A stretch of DNA of 64,000 nt from Paraburkholderia translucens (GTDB lineage Bacteria; Pseudomonadota; Gammaproteobacteria; Burkholderiales; Burkholderiaceae): NCBI RefSeq assembly GCF_020881035.1, contig NZ_JAJITC010000012.1:141082-205081 (forward strand), in the 5' to 3' direction. Below the pieces are notes generated by a model. That model saw only the letters and a program-made list of their open reading frames with translations, searched no databases and was not told the origin of the DNA. Of the stretch, positions 45,001 through 53,651 are shown one piece after another (the first letter of the stretch is position 1; each line of letters opens with the position of its first letter). The position numbers and the translations under genes are program-made.

Positions 45001-45568
45001 CGGCACGGCTGCGAGCGGCGGCGAGCGGGCGATGCGCTCGGCCAAGCTCGACCTGCTGCTGTCGATGCTGCCCGAGCTGATCGAGGAGGGGCGCCGGGTG
45101 CTGCTGTTCTCGCAGTTCACCGGCATGCTCGCGCTGATCGCCGAGGCGCTCGACGAAGCCGCGATCCCCTATGCGATGCTGACGGGTGACACGGCCGACC
45201 GCGTGAGCCCGGTGGAGCGGTTCCAGCAGGGCGAGGTGCCGCTGTTCCTGATCAGCCTGAAGGCGGGCGGCGTGGGACTGAATCTGACTGCCGCCGACAC
45301 GGTGATCCACTACGACCCGTGGTGGAACCCGGCCGCCGAGAACCAGGCGACCGACCGCGCGCATCGGCTCGGACAGGACAAGCCGGTGTTCGTCTACAAG
45401 CTGATCGCGGCGGGCAGCATCGAGGAGAAGATCGTCGAGTTGCAGGAGCACAAGGCCGGGCTCGCCGACAGCATTCTCGCGGAAGACGCGGCCGGTGCCG
45501 CGAAGTTCTCGGACGACGACCTCGATGCGCTGTTTGCCCCGATGCCGGAGATCGAAGGATCGCGCTGA
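42083..45568 (+). CDS. SWIM zinc finger-SNF2 family helicase
   Basis: This 1161-residue Swi2/Snf2 ATPase has an N-terminal SWIM zinc finger (CTCPVGRNCKHVAAL, about residues 73-87), a long middle region, then the helicase core. The core has DDMGLGKTVQT (motif I, about 705), LDEAQYVKN (motif II), LTGTPLENHLGELWSQ (motif III), and the C-terminal lobe with SLKAGGVGLNLTAAD and NQATDRAHRLGQ. It moves along DNA using ATP and is typical of bacterial RapA-like remodelling proteins with unknown targets. It stands alone, with no restriction or defence partner adjacent. Confidence 0.93.
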   Translation: MSSVFFDRESIAEWLGERTVAKARSVGAVSNVKWRGETLSGDVQGSQPQPYRTWVQFHVNGGSTWAEGECTCPVGRNCKHVAALLFAELDYHDEMDHITQVEDDSDPATSEVFIARRITVPGVPPPPSPAPGVRPELVSWLERFRARARAAEAAEQAGARKPHAARKETLAYRLNWSRFHLRHEVVLHRARCDEDGLIVAVGDNWGDVEGALLRQPRFVSDEDLSILRGLWLGRSREDLGQFVLRGTSGAETLQKLIATGRLFFDFRIAPGQPGPTPLVRAADRPGRIEWEPLADERLRPVLRTEPCASMVLPTEPVWYVDGVANEAGVVPLSLPFQQLPDYLAMPPISLAEAPLVASVLREIAPGLPLPPTHDAPAIRVIDVEPVPVLTLNSHALPGTAKGTKTARTAKLAAHKSTVLELAAANFDYDGVSINADSSVTLVPLPGGDVIHIRRRYDTERKRLLELRKTGLQKVPTRNMHGSPLLPDTMLGLPDTDAWSGFVNEAVPDLVAKGWRVTMAPEFRYNVIEIDAIDGTAQQAGDGWFDLEMGIRVGERNVRLEPLLADLFRRDRRWLSGALESIRDDEPIELKTEENKRLRLRADRLKPVVRVLVDLFDSLGGALADGAPLRVPAVDAGRLDALHDTGRWQFSGDDSIRELARRLQTGPGLREVPVPRGLKAELRAYQHQGLNWMQFLREQDLAGVLADDMGLGKTVQTLAHILAEKEAGRLTHPALIVVPTTLVHNWREEARRFAPGLKVLVLNGPQRKERFEQIGEHELILTTYALLWRDQKVLAEHEYHLLILDEAQYVKNATTKAAQAIRGLRARHRLCLTGTPLENHLGELWSQFDFLLPGFLGSQKDFTRRWRNPIEKNGDDVRRALLARRIRPFTLRRRKDEVARELPPKTTIVCPVDLEGAQRDLYETVRTAMQQKVRAAVNAQGLARSHIIVLDALLKLRQVCCDPRLVRTASGIAGGTAASGGERAMRSAKLDLLLSMLPELIEEGRRVLLFSQFTGMLALIAEALDEAAIPYAMLTGDTADRVSPVERFQQGEVPLFLISLKAGGVGLNLTAADTVIHYDPWWNPAAENQATDRAHRLGQDKPVFVYKLIAAGSIEEKIVELQEHKAGLADSILAEDAAGAAKFSDDDLDALFAPMPEIEGSR

Positions 45569-46286
45569 GCGCGCGCATCTTGAGCGCGTTTTTCTGCGCG
45601 GCTAACGTGACGTTACTCGCGCGGCTAGACCCCGGTGAACGTGTGTAGTGTGTTTTTGGCGGCGTTGCATCGACAGGGGTGGCGCCGCATTTTTTTGCTC
45701 GCGGTCTGGAGCGGGGTATCGCCCGCTAGCGATTCGTCATGCGTCGCGTCATCCAATCAGATGACAACTGACATTTCGCGAAATCTAACAATGTTTAAAC
45801 GATTTATTTTGAGACCATTCTTATACTGGGCGCCGAATTGTTAAATCAGAGTTCTTCGAAGAACTCTCAAGAACGGTATAGGCAGATCGCGCCAAACGCC
45901 AGCCGGGCAAGGATCTGCCGTCTGGAGCGCAGCTTGCTCACCGATACCGGTCGTGGCTGGCAGACCGGGAGAACCTGAAAAAACGCGTCAACCGCTTTCA
46001 ATGAGCGTGTTGCGCGACCGATTGCCGGTACCCGGCACGCGGGGGAAAAATAGGGTTTTCGACTGTGATGAACTGCCTTGCGTAGGCGCAATGCCCATAT
46101 CAAATACGCGCTGAATTCGACTTCAGGAGGCAGCGTCGAGCGGGGCACGGCAAGGGACTATTAGTCAGAAGACTAGCAGCCGGATTTCTATGGGGAGCCG
46201 GATCGGCGGCGCTGCGCTGCCGTCCGGGTCGTCGGCCGGGTGGGCGGCCGTCAGCGACGAAAGGCGCTGTTGCGTTGTGGGGTTTT
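45569..46286. other. 718-bp AT-richer intergenic region
   Basis: This stretch between the helicase and the response regulator has clearly lower GC than its surroundings, mainly at 45740-45870. No gene is supportable: small frames (45635-45844 plus, 45867-46148 minus) lack ribosome sites and family features. It contains a 20-base perfect palindrome at 45848-45867 and a TATACT box at 45822-45827 without a good -35. It may be a relic of a lost gene or a large regulatory region. Confidence 0.55.
45848..45867. repeat. 20-base perfect palindrome
   Basis: The sequence agagttcttcgaagaactct is its own reverse complement. It sits in an AT-richer intergenic region, about 20 bases after a TATACT box. 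No T-run follows, so an operator or a cruciform site is as likely as a terminator. Confidence 0.6.
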
Positions 46287-47027
46287 ATGAGAATTGCAGT
46301 CCTGGACGATGATCCGGCTCAAGCCGATCTAATCTGTCAAACGCTGGCCGCCGCGGGACACGTCTGTCACGCATATGGCGCCGGGCGCGACCTGGTGCGC
46401 GAGCTGCGCCGCCAGACTTTCGACCTGCTCGTGCTCGACTGGAACGTTCCCGATATGTCCGGCGAGGAAGTGCTGCGCTGGGTGCGCGAAACCCTGTCCG
46501 AGCGCCTGCCGGTGCTGTTCATCACGAGCCGCGACCGCGAAACGGACATCACTTCGATTCTGAATACCGGTGCGGACGACTATCTCGTCAAGCCCGTGTC
46601 GGGCGCGGTGCTGCTCGCCCGGGTCGGCTCACTGCTGCGCCGCGCCTATTACCTGAAGACGCCGGCGACGAAGGAAGTGTTCGGCGAATTCGAGTTCGAT
46701 CTGATCACCAGGCACGTCGTCGTACGCGGCACGCCGGTCGCCGTCACGCAGAAGGAGTTCGAGCTCGCGCTGCTGCTGTTTCAGCACCTGAGCCGGCCGC
46801 TATCGCGCGCGCACATTCTCGACGTGATCTGGAAGCAGGCCACCGACATCCCTTCGCGCACGATGGACACCCACATATCGATGTTGCGCAGCAAGCTCGG
46901 TCTGCGCCCGCAGCACGGTTATCGGCTCACGCCGATCTACGGCTATGGCTACCGCCTGGAGCGGGTCGAAACCAACACGCCGCTGGCCGCCGACGACGAA
47001 CCGACCGAAGAAGCGGGGGATGCGTGA
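46287..47027 (+). CDS. OmpR-family response regulator
   Basis: This 246-residue regulator has a receiver domain with acidic DDD at the N-terminus (AVLDDDPAQAD), acceptor Asp in LVLDWNVPDMSG, and Lys in DDYLVKPVSG, then a winged-helix output domain (FELALLLFQHLSRPLSRAHI, GYGYRLERVE). The following gene starts inside its stop (GTGA). With the downstream kinase it forms a two-component system. Confidence 0.93.
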   Translation: MRIAVLDDDPAQADLICQTLAAAGHVCHAYGAGRDLVRELRRQTFDLLVLDWNVPDMSGEEVLRWVRETLSERLPVLFITSRDRETDITSILNTGADDYLVKPVSGAVLLARVGSLLRRAYYLKTPATKEVFGEFEFDLITRHVVVRGTPVAVTQKEFELALLLFQHLSRPLSRAHILDVIWKQATDIPSRTMDTHISMLRSKLGLRPQHGYRLTPIYGYGYRLERVETNTPLAADDEPTEEAGDA

Positions 47028-48475
47028 CGGCTTTTCTGAATTCAGCAGCGCCGGGCAGCGCCACCGTGCAGGGCCGCCGCGCCGCGGCGTGGCTTGCGGT
47101 GGCGTGCCTGATCGCAACCGGCGCGACTGGCTGGAGCGCGTTCGCGCACGCCCAGCCCGCACGCGGCAAAGCCGGCGCGAAGGCGCCGCCCGTCTATGCT
47201 TCGTACACGACGCGCGCAGGCGACACGCTCTACGACATCGCCGCTCGCTACATGGCCGACCCGGCCGATTGGGCGCTGTTGAGCCGCCTGAACCATGTGC
47301 CCGCTCCGCGCCGGATGCCGGCCGGGATCGTACTGCGCCTGCCGGCCGCAAGGCTGCGTCAGGATCGCGACACCGCTCGCGTGGTCGCGACCAGCGGTCC
47401 GGTCGAGCACGCGTTCGGCTCAAACCCCTATCTGCCGCTGAAAACCGGCGCAACGCTTGCCGAGGGCGATCGCTTGCGCACCGGCGCGAACGGCTTCGCG
47501 ACGCTCGAACTGCCCGACGGCTCGCATGTGACGATCGCGCAGAACGGCGAACTCGATATCGAACGGCTGCGCCACGTCACGCTGACCGGCGTGGCCGATC
47601 GCATCTTCGAGCTGCGCCGCGGGGAGGTCGAGAGCCAGGTCACGCATGCGACGCGACGCGACGATCGCTTCCAGATCCGTTCGCCTTCGGTGGTCGCGGG
47701 GGTGCGCGGCACGCGCTTTCGCGTCGGTTACGACGGCAGCACGCAGACGACGGCGGTGGCCGTGCTCGACGGCGCGGTCGGCGTCGATCCGGCCACGCGG
47801 CGGGGTCTGAGTGCCGTGCCGGCGCCGGGCATACCGTTGCAGGAGTCGGAGCAGTTGATCGAGGCGAAGAGCGGCAACGTCACGCGCACGGGCAACGCAA
47901 TCGGCCGTCCGGTCGGCCTGCTGGCGGCACCGGCGCTCGTGCGCCCTGCACGCGTGCAGGACGGCAAGAGCGTCGCGTTCGACGTCGATCCCGCCGAGCG
48001 CGCGGTCGGCTATCGGCTACAGATTTCGCACGACGCCGATCAGCTCGATCTGGTGCGCGATCTGCGCGTGAGCGAGCCGCACGCCGACTTCGGCGATCTG
48101 CCGGACGGCACGTACTTCGTGCGCGTCGCGTCAACCGATAGCAACGGCCTCGACGGCCTGCCGAAGGTGTACGCGTTCGAGCGCCGCCAGCTCGGGCTGG
48201 ACGCTTCGGCCGCGCGGCGCGCCGGCAGCCGCGACTACGCGTTCCGCTGGTTCGTCAGCCCCAGCGACGTGCCGACGCGTTTCCGCTTCATGTTGGCGAC
48301 GACCGCCGATCTGAGCCATCCGGTCGTCGACCGTACCGATTTGCCGGGCGGCGAGCTGGTGATCAGCGATCTGCCGCCGGGCGTCTACTACTGGACCATC
48401 GTCGCCGAGCAGTTCGACCACGGCCGCTTCTACGAGAAGAGCAGCCCGGTCCGCTCGTTTACGCTCTCGCGCTGA
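47024..48475 (+). CDS. LysM-FecR domain periplasmic protein
   Basis: This 483-residue protein starts with GTG overlapping the regulator stop. It has a signal peptide (AAAWLAVACLIATGATGWSA), a LysM peptidoglycan-binding domain (YTTRAGDTLYDIAARYMADP), and a FecR-like domain (EGDRLRTGANGFATLELPDG; VVAGVRGTRFRVGYDGS). The C-terminal part has Fn3-like repeats (YRLQISHDAD, YFVRVASTDSNGLDGLP). It lies between the response regulator and the CHASE2 kinase, so it probably acts as the periplasmic sensor partner or is controlled with them. Confidence 0.88.
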   Translation: MTAFLNSAAPGSATVQGRRAAAWLAVACLIATGATGWSAFAHAQPARGKAGAKAPPVYASYTTRAGDTLYDIAARYMADPADWALLSRLNHVPAPRRMPAGIVLRLPAARLRQDRDTARVVATSGPVEHAFGSNPYLPLKTGATLAEGDRLRTGANGFATLELPDGSHVTIAQNGELDIERLRHVTLTGVADRIFELRRGEVESQVTHATRRDDRFQIRSPSVVAGVRGTRFRVGYDGSTQTTAVAVLDGAVGVDPATRRGLSAVPAPGIPLQESEQLIEAKSGNVTRTGNAIGRPVGLLAAPALVRPARVQDGKSVAFDVDPAERAVGYRLQISHDADQLDLVRDLRVSEPHADFGDLPDGTYFVRVASTDSNGLDGLPKVYAFERRQLGLDASAARRAGSRDYAFRWFVSPSDVPTRFRFMLATTADLSHPVVDRTDLPGGELVISDLPPGVYYWTIVAEQFDHGRFYEKSSPVRSFTLSR

Positions 48476-48541
48476 CGCTGGTAGATTCTCGGGGCCGGCC
48501 TGCCGGTCCGGCTGTCCCCTCGTTTCCGATCACAACGCCCA

Positions 48542-50998
48542 TTGCCCGCCACTTCTACGCGCCTGAGCCTCGATCCGCGTGCCCGCCTTGGACGGCGCGC
48601 CGGCCGACGCTTTCTGATCGAGTGGATCGGCGTCGGTTTGCTCGGCATCGTCGTGATACTGCTGACGTCGTTCGGACGCGTCAGCACCGGCATCGATCAG
48701 CTGGTGTATGACCGGCTTCTGAACCTGCGCGCGCAGCCGCTGCTGCCGGACATCGTCATCGTCGAGATCGACGACGCGAGCATCAACCAGCTCGGCCGCT
48801 GGCCGTGGCCGCGCAGCGTGCATGCGCGGCTGCTCGAACAGATCGCGGCAGCCAAACCCGCCGCGGTGATCTTCGACGTGTTGTTCACGGAGCCCCACGC
48901 CGACGACGACCACCTCGCCCGCGCAATCGCGCTCTCCCCGACCTACCTGCCCGTGCTGCTGACACCGCCCGACGCAACCGGCGAGCGCACCGTCGAGGGG
49001 CCCGTCGCCGCGCTCGCGCAAGCGGCCGCCGGGCTCGGTCACATCAATTTCGAGGTGGACAGCGATGGCATCACACGCAGCGTCGCGCGCTTCCAGGGCG
49101 ACGACGGTTCGCGCTGGCCGCAACTGATGGTGCCCGTCGCCGAAGCGGTCGAACGAGGCAAGCTGCCTCTGCGCGGCGGGCTGCCGCCGCGCGGCTCGAA
49201 CGAGCCCGCGCGCGGCAGCGGCGACGGCGGCGAAGGCCGCTTCCTGATTCCGTTCGGGCCGAATGCCGCTGACTTCGCGAAGCTCAGTTTCGCCGACGTG
49301 CTGGCCGGCAAGGTGGCGGCCGATCGGTTGCGCGGGCGCATCGTGGTGATCGGCGTGAGCGCGTCGGGTCTGTACGACCGTTTTGCGACGCCGGTGTCGG
49401 GCGAGCTGGGTCCGCTGCCCGGCGTCTACATCCATGCGAACGTGCTCGACACGCTGCTGACCGGCCGCGAGATCGAGCCGGTCGGGCAGTGGGTCGTGTG
49501 CGCGGCGGCGTTCGGGCCGCTCGCCGCGCTGCTCGCCGGGTTTCTGGTCCTGTCGCCGCGCCGCTCGCTGTTGCTGACGGGCGCTCTGGTGCTGCTCGCG
49601 GCGGCTGGCAGCGCGGTGCTGCTATACGTCGGCAGGCTGTGGGTGTCGCCGGTGCCGGCGATTCTCGGCGTCGTGATCGTCTATCCGATCTGGAACTGGC
49701 GCCGCCTCGAAATGACGATGGCGTATCTGCGCGGTGAGCTGCAGCGCCTCGCCGAAGAGCCGCAGCTGCAGCCCGAAACGCCGAAGCGCCGCCGCGAGTT
49801 CGGCGGCGACGTGCTCGAGCAGCACATGGCATTGATGGCTCAGGCCGCGCAACGCGTACAGGACATGAAGCGCTTCGTGTGGGACAGCCTCGACAGCATG
49901 CCGGAGCCGATTCTCGTCAGCGATCTGGGCGGCGTCGTGCTGATCGCGAATCATGCGGCGAAAGCGCACTTCGCCCGGCTGGGCGCGCCGATGCCCGAGG
50001 GCCAGCCGATGCACGGCGTGCTCGGCGGCCTTACGCTCGTAAAGGCGATCGACGCCGGCGCGGCCTCGGACAACGAGCGCAATCTGCGCGCGCACGCGCA
50101 CTGGCCGGCGCTGCTCGATCCGACGCGCGGCGAGTTTGCGGCGCTGATGGCGCAGGGCGTCGAGGTGCGCGACGCGAACGGGCGCGATCATCTGTTGCGC
50201 TACGCGACCTGCACCAACGCGCGGGGCGAGACGACCGGCTGGATCGCCGGTTTGGTGGACGTGTCGGCGCTGCATGCGGCCGAGCGTCAACGTGAGGACG
50301 CGCTGCGGCTGCTGTCGCACGACATGCGCTCGCCGCAGGCATCGATCATCGCGCTGATCGAAATCGAGCGCGCGCGAACCGAGCCGGTGCTCGAGCGCAA
50401 CCTGCTCGGGCACATAGAACGCTACGCGCAACGTGCGCTGACGCTCGCCGACGACTTCGTGCAACTGGCGCGCGCCGAATCGCAAACCTATGCGCTCGAG
50501 CCGCTGAACCTGGCCGAACTCGTGATCGACGCGAGCGACGAGGTCTGGCCGCAGGCGCACGCGAAGCGCATCGCGCTGGATACGGAAACCGGCGGCGACG
50601 CTCCCTGGATCTGCGCCGACCGCTCGCTGATGACACGCGCGCTCGTCAATATTCTGAGCAACGCGGTCAAGTACAGCCCGCCTGACACGCGCATCGTCTG
50701 CAGCTTCGCGGGCCAACCCGCGGCAGGGCGCGTGGCTTGCACGATCCGCGACCAGGGCTATGGCATCCCGAAGGAACAGCAGGCCGGCCTGTTCGAGCGC
50801 TTTCGCCGATTTCACGAGACCGAGCGGCCGGAAGTGGGGGGCGCGGGACTCGGCATGGCGTTCATCAAAACCGTCGTCACGCGCCACGGGGGCAGCGTCG
50901 AGATCGCCAGCGCGCCCGGCGAGGGAACGGCCTTTACGATCTGGCTGCCCGCGCTCGACGACGCGCAGCCCGGCGAATTGGGCGCCGGGCGCGCCTGA
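48542..50998 (+). CDS. CHASE2-domain sensor histidine kinase
   Basis: This 818-residue kinase has an N-terminal helix (WIGVGLLGIVVILLTSFGRV), a CHASE2 periplasmic domain (about 50-310; PDIVIVEIDDASINQLGRWP), and three more helices (about 320-385). A PAS-like segment follows (LDSMPEPILVSDLGG). The kinase core is HisKA with LLSHDMRSPQAS (phosphoacceptor His), N-box NILSNAVKYS, RDQGYGIP and GGAGLGMAF. The start is unclear: TTG at 48542 is the first start in frame and no strong ribosome site is seen. It completes the two-component operon. Confidence 0.88.
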   Translation: MPATSTRLSLDPRARLGRRAGRRFLIEWIGVGLLGIVVILLTSFGRVSTGIDQLVYDRLLNLRAQPLLPDIVIVEIDDASINQLGRWPWPRSVHARLLEQIAAAKPAAVIFDVLFTEPHADDDHLARAIALSPTYLPVLLTPPDATGERTVEGPVAALAQAAAGLGHINFEVDSDGITRSVARFQGDDGSRWPQLMVPVAEAVERGKLPLRGGLPPRGSNEPARGSGDGGEGRFLIPFGPNAADFAKLSFADVLAGKVAADRLRGRIVVIGVSASGLYDRFATPVSGELGPLPGVYIHANVLDTLLTGREIEPVGQWVVCAAAFGPLAALLAGFLVLSPRRSLLLTGALVLLAAAGSAVLLYVGRLWVSPVPAILGVVIVYPIWNWRRLEMTMAYLRGELQRLAEEPQLQPETPKRRREFGGDVLEQHMALMAQAAQRVQDMKRFVWDSLDSMPEPILVSDLGGVVLIANHAAKAHFARLGAPMPEGQPMHGVLGGLTLVKAIDAGAASDNERNLRAHAHWPALLDPTRGEFAALMAQGVEVRDANGRDHLLRYATCTNARGETTGWIAGLVDVSALHAAERQREDALRLLSHDMRSPQASIIALIEIERARTEPVLERNLLGHIERYAQRALTLADDFVQLARAESQTYALEPLNLAELVIDASDEVWPQAHAKRIALDTETGGDAPWICADRSLMTRALVNILSNAVKYSPPDTRIVCSFAGQPAAGRVACTIRDQGYGIPKEQQAGLFERFRRFHETERPEVGGAGLGMAFIKTVVTRHGGSVEIASAPGEGTAFTIWLPALDDAQPGELGAGRA

Positions 50999-51039
50999 CG
51001 CGCCTTTGACGTATGCGACGTACCGGAGAGAAAACAGCA

Positions 51040-51654
51040 ATGGCAAAAATCGCTCATCTCTGCGCCGCGCTGGCCGTGGCGAGCCTCACGGGTTGCGCGG
51101 GCCTGAGCGCCGACGTACACACCATGTCCGCTAACGGCGCCGGCCACGCCGTTGCCCTGCAAGGCGAGCAGACCTATTCGCTCGCACGCACGCAGCCGCA
51201 GGACGACAGCGCCGACCATCCGCAAGTCGAAAAGCTGCTGCGCGACGAGCTGGCGAAACAGGGTTTCGTCGATACGGCGGGCAAGCCCGCGCACTACCTG
51301 CTGTCGATGGCGTATAGCACGCGGCCAGCGTCGATCGGCATGGGCGGCGAGGATTGCGCGCCCACCGACTGCGGCGCGGGCAGCGACGGTCTCGGCGCGC
51401 TGCTGCTGGGCCGCGAGTATCGGCACGCGCTGACGCTGCGCTTTTTCGACTATGCGAGCGGCAGCGAACGCTACAAGGTCAGCGCGGTGTTCAACGATCG
51501 CGACGCGGACCCGCTGCATGCGCTGCCCTTGCTCGTGAAAACCGCGCTCGCGAAGCTGCCGTTCGACGCGCCGGCCGATTGGCGCGTGAAGTTCAGCATC
51601 GACACGGCGAGCGGCGTGCCGAACGTCGAGTCGGTGAAGCCGCTGCAGCGCTGA
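51040..51654 (+). CDS. DUF4136-like lipoprotein
   Basis: This 204-residue protein has a lipoprotein signal with lipobox LTGC (CAALAVASLTGC) and a mature beta-rich part that resembles DUF4136 (VALQGEQTYSLARTQPQDDS, HPQVEKLLRDELAKQGFV). These are outer-membrane lipoproteins of unknown role. GGAGAG precedes the ATG at 51040. It is 41 bp after the kinase gene and may belong to the same operon. Confidence 0.8.
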   Translation: MAKIAHLCAALAVASLTGCAGLSADVHTMSANGAGHAVALQGEQTYSLARTQPQDDSADHPQVEKLLRDELAKQGFVDTAGKPAHYLLSMAYSTRPASIGMGGEDCAPTDCGAGSDGLGALLLGREYRHALTLRFFDYASGSERYKVSAVFNDRDADPLHALPLLVKTALAKLPFDAPADWRVKFSIDTASGVPNVESVKPLQR

Positions 51655-51706
51655 TACCAAGCGCGGCGGCGGCCAGGGGCTGCGCCGCCGTGGCGGCCTG
51701 TATGCG

Positions 51707-52366
51707 TTATTCCTGCGCTGGCTCGTCCCGTGGCCAGCGGTTTTCGAATACGCAATCGGCGAGCGGCAGACGGCTCGCCCAGCGCTGCGTTTCCAGCATC
51801 GGCTCGCTATAGAACGCGTCGACGTGACCGAGGCACAGGATCGCGACCGGCCGCGCGCCCGCCGGCATTCCCAGAAGCTGATGCACCGCGTCGACATCGA
51901 ATAGCGACACCCAGCCGAGCCCGAGTCCTTCCGCGCGCGCGGCGAGCCACATGTTCTGGATCGCGCACGCAACCGACGCGAGGTCCATCTCCGGCAACGT
52001 GCGGCGGCCGAAGACGTGTCGCTCGCGGCCGTCCATCAGCGCGATCACGAGCAGCTCCGCGCATTCGCGCATGCCTTCCACCTTCAGCTTCATGAACTCG
52101 TCGCGGCGCTTGCCAAGCGCGTCGGCGGTCGCGAGCCGTTCGCGTTCGACGATGTCGCGCAAGCCCGTGCGCAGTACCGCATCGGTAATGCGCACGATGC
52201 GCCAGGGCTGCATGAAGCCGACGCTCGGCGCGTGATGCGCCGCGTCGAGCAGCCGCAGCAGCACGGCGGGGTCGACCGGATCGGACAGGAAGTGCCGCAT
52301 GTCGCGGCGTTCGTAAATCGCGCGATAGACCGCCTCGCGCTCGGAGTCGTCAAAAGGCTTCGCCAT
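51707..52366 (-). CDS. bluB: 5,6-dimethylbenzimidazole synthase BluB
   Basis: This 219-residue flavin-dependent enzyme makes the lower ligand of B12 from FMN. Signs are RRDMRHFLSDPVDP, HHAPSVGFMQPWRIVRI, and the C-terminal VASVACAIQNMWLAARAEG with LGWVSLFD. It is the last gene of the left cobalamin operon and overlaps cobB by 17 bp. Confidence 0.94.
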   Translation of the reverse strand: MAKPFDDSEREAVYRAIYERRDMRHFLSDPVDPAVLLRLLDAAHHAPSVGFMQPWRIVRITDAVLRTGLRDIVERERLATADALGKRRDEFMKLKVEGMRECAELLVIALMDGRERHVFGRRTLPEMDLASVACAIQNMWLAARAEGLGLGWVSLFDVDAVHQLLGMPAGARPVAILCLGHVDAFYSEPMLETQRWASRLPLADCVFENRWPRDEPAQE

Positions 52367-53648
52367 GAAAGAGGGCGGCCGTGAAAGCCGGGTTGGAGGG
52401 CCAGTAAGCGTGCATATAGGTTGCCACGATCGAGCCCACGCGGAAAAGCGCTTCGCCGGGCGCGTCGCTGTTCGCGCGCGTCGCGAAGCGGTGCGGCGCG
52501 AGCGGCGTGGCGAGCTTCGAGTAGTGAAACGTGTGGCCGGTCAGCGTGCCGTGCGGGCCGTCGATCTGTTGCATACCGAGCGACGTGAAGCGCGTTTGCA
52601 TGGTTGCGTGACCGGGCAGCAGACCGAGCATCGGCGTGCTCGCGCCTTGCTTGTCGGTCAGCGTCTCCAGCAGATACAGCATGCCCCCGCATTCGGCCAC
52701 CAGTGGCTTGCCCGCTTCGACGTGCGCACGGATCGCCGCGGCGCTGTTTGCGTTGCCCGCCAGTGCCGTGGCGTGCAACTCGGGATAGCCGCCCGGCAGA
52801 TAGAGTGCGTGCGCGTCTTCGGGCAACGGTTCGTCGGCGAGCGGCGAGAAATAGCTGAGCCGCGCGCCGAGTGCTTCGAGTAGCGCGACGTTGGCCGGAT
52901 AAATGAATGAAAAGGCGGCGTCGCGTGCGATTGCGATGTGCCTGCCTGCGAGCAGGCGCGGCAACGCTTCGGGAGCGGCTGCGCCGAAATCGACGAGCGG
53001 TGGCAGTTCGGCGAGCGCGGTCGTTGCGAGCGTATCGGCCGCACATTCGAGGCGCGCTTCGAGATCGCCGATTTCGTCGGCCTGGTGCAGTCCGAGGTGG
53101 CGGTCGGGCAGCGTGATCTCGTCGCTCGCCGCAATGTGGCCGCACCAGCGCAACTCGGGCGGCAGTGCTTCCTGCAGCATCTGCGCGTGCCGCGCCGAAC
53201 CGACGCGGTTCGCCAGCACGCCATGAAAAGGCAGTTGCGGCCGGAAGCGCGCGAGGCCGAAGGCAAGTGCGCCGAAAGTCTGCGCCATCGCCTGCGCGGA
53301 AATGACCGCGAGGACGGGCACGCCGAAGGCCGTCGCGAGATCGGCGCTGCTCGGCGTGCCGTCGAACAGGCCCATCACGCCTTCGATCAGGATCAGATCA
53401 GCCTCCCGCGCCGCCTGCGCGAGCAGGTTGCGGCACGCGCTTGCGCCGACCATCCACAGATCGAGCGACAGCACCGGCGCGCCGCTCGCTCGCGCGAGGA
53501 TCATCGGGTCGAGAAAATCCGGGCCGGTCTTGAAGACGCGCACCCGCCGTCCGAGCCGCCTGTGATAGCGCGCGAGCCCGGCGGTGATGGTGGTCTTGCC
53601 TTGTCCCGACGCGGGCGCGCTGATGAACAGCGCGGGGCACGCTGACAT
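52350..53648 (-). CDS. cobB: Cobyrinate a,c-diamide synthase
   Basis: This 432-residue enzyme amidates the a and c acetate groups of (hydrogeno)cobyrinate. The N-terminal ATP-binding dethiobiotin-synthase-like part has ISAPASGQGKTTITAGLAR and KTGPDFLDPMI. The C-terminal glutamine amidotransferase-like domain has LYLPGGYPELHA and PLVAECGGMLYL (Cys). It follows cobO by three bases. Confidence 0.95.
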   Translation of the reverse strand: MSACPALFISAPASGQGKTTITAGLARYHRRLGRRVRVFKTGPDFLDPMILARASGAPVLSLDLWMVGASACRNLLAQAAREADLILIEGVMGLFDGTPSSADLATAFGVPVLAVISAQAMAQTFGALAFGLARFRPQLPFHGVLANRVGSARHAQMLQEALPPELRWCGHIAASDEITLPDRHLGLHQADEIGDLEARLECAADTLATTALAELPPLVDFGAAAPEALPRLLAGRHIAIARDAAFSFIYPANVALLEALGARLSYFSPLADEPLPEDAHALYLPGGYPELHATALAGNANSAAAIRAHVEAGKPLVAECGGMLYLLETLTDKQGASTPMLGLLPGHATMQTRFTSLGMQQIDGPHGTLTGHTFHYSKLATPLAPHRFATRANSDAPGEALFRVGSIVATYMHAYWPSNPAFTAALFHGEAF

Positions 53649-53651
53649 CGC

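Noticed and set aside
43337..45451. 704-residue minus-strand open frame inside the helicase gene
   Set aside because: It is antisense to a clear SNF2 helicase, is Arg/His/Gln-rich and has no motifs. Long antisense frames are usual in GC-rich DNA.
45635..45844. 69-residue plus-strand frame after the helicase
   Set aside because: Mixed composition with no signal or domain and no ribosome site; treated as non-coding.
45867..46148. 93-residue minus-strand frame in the AT-richer island
   Set aside because: No ribosome site, no family features, and the frame touches the palindrome. Coding status cannot be supported.
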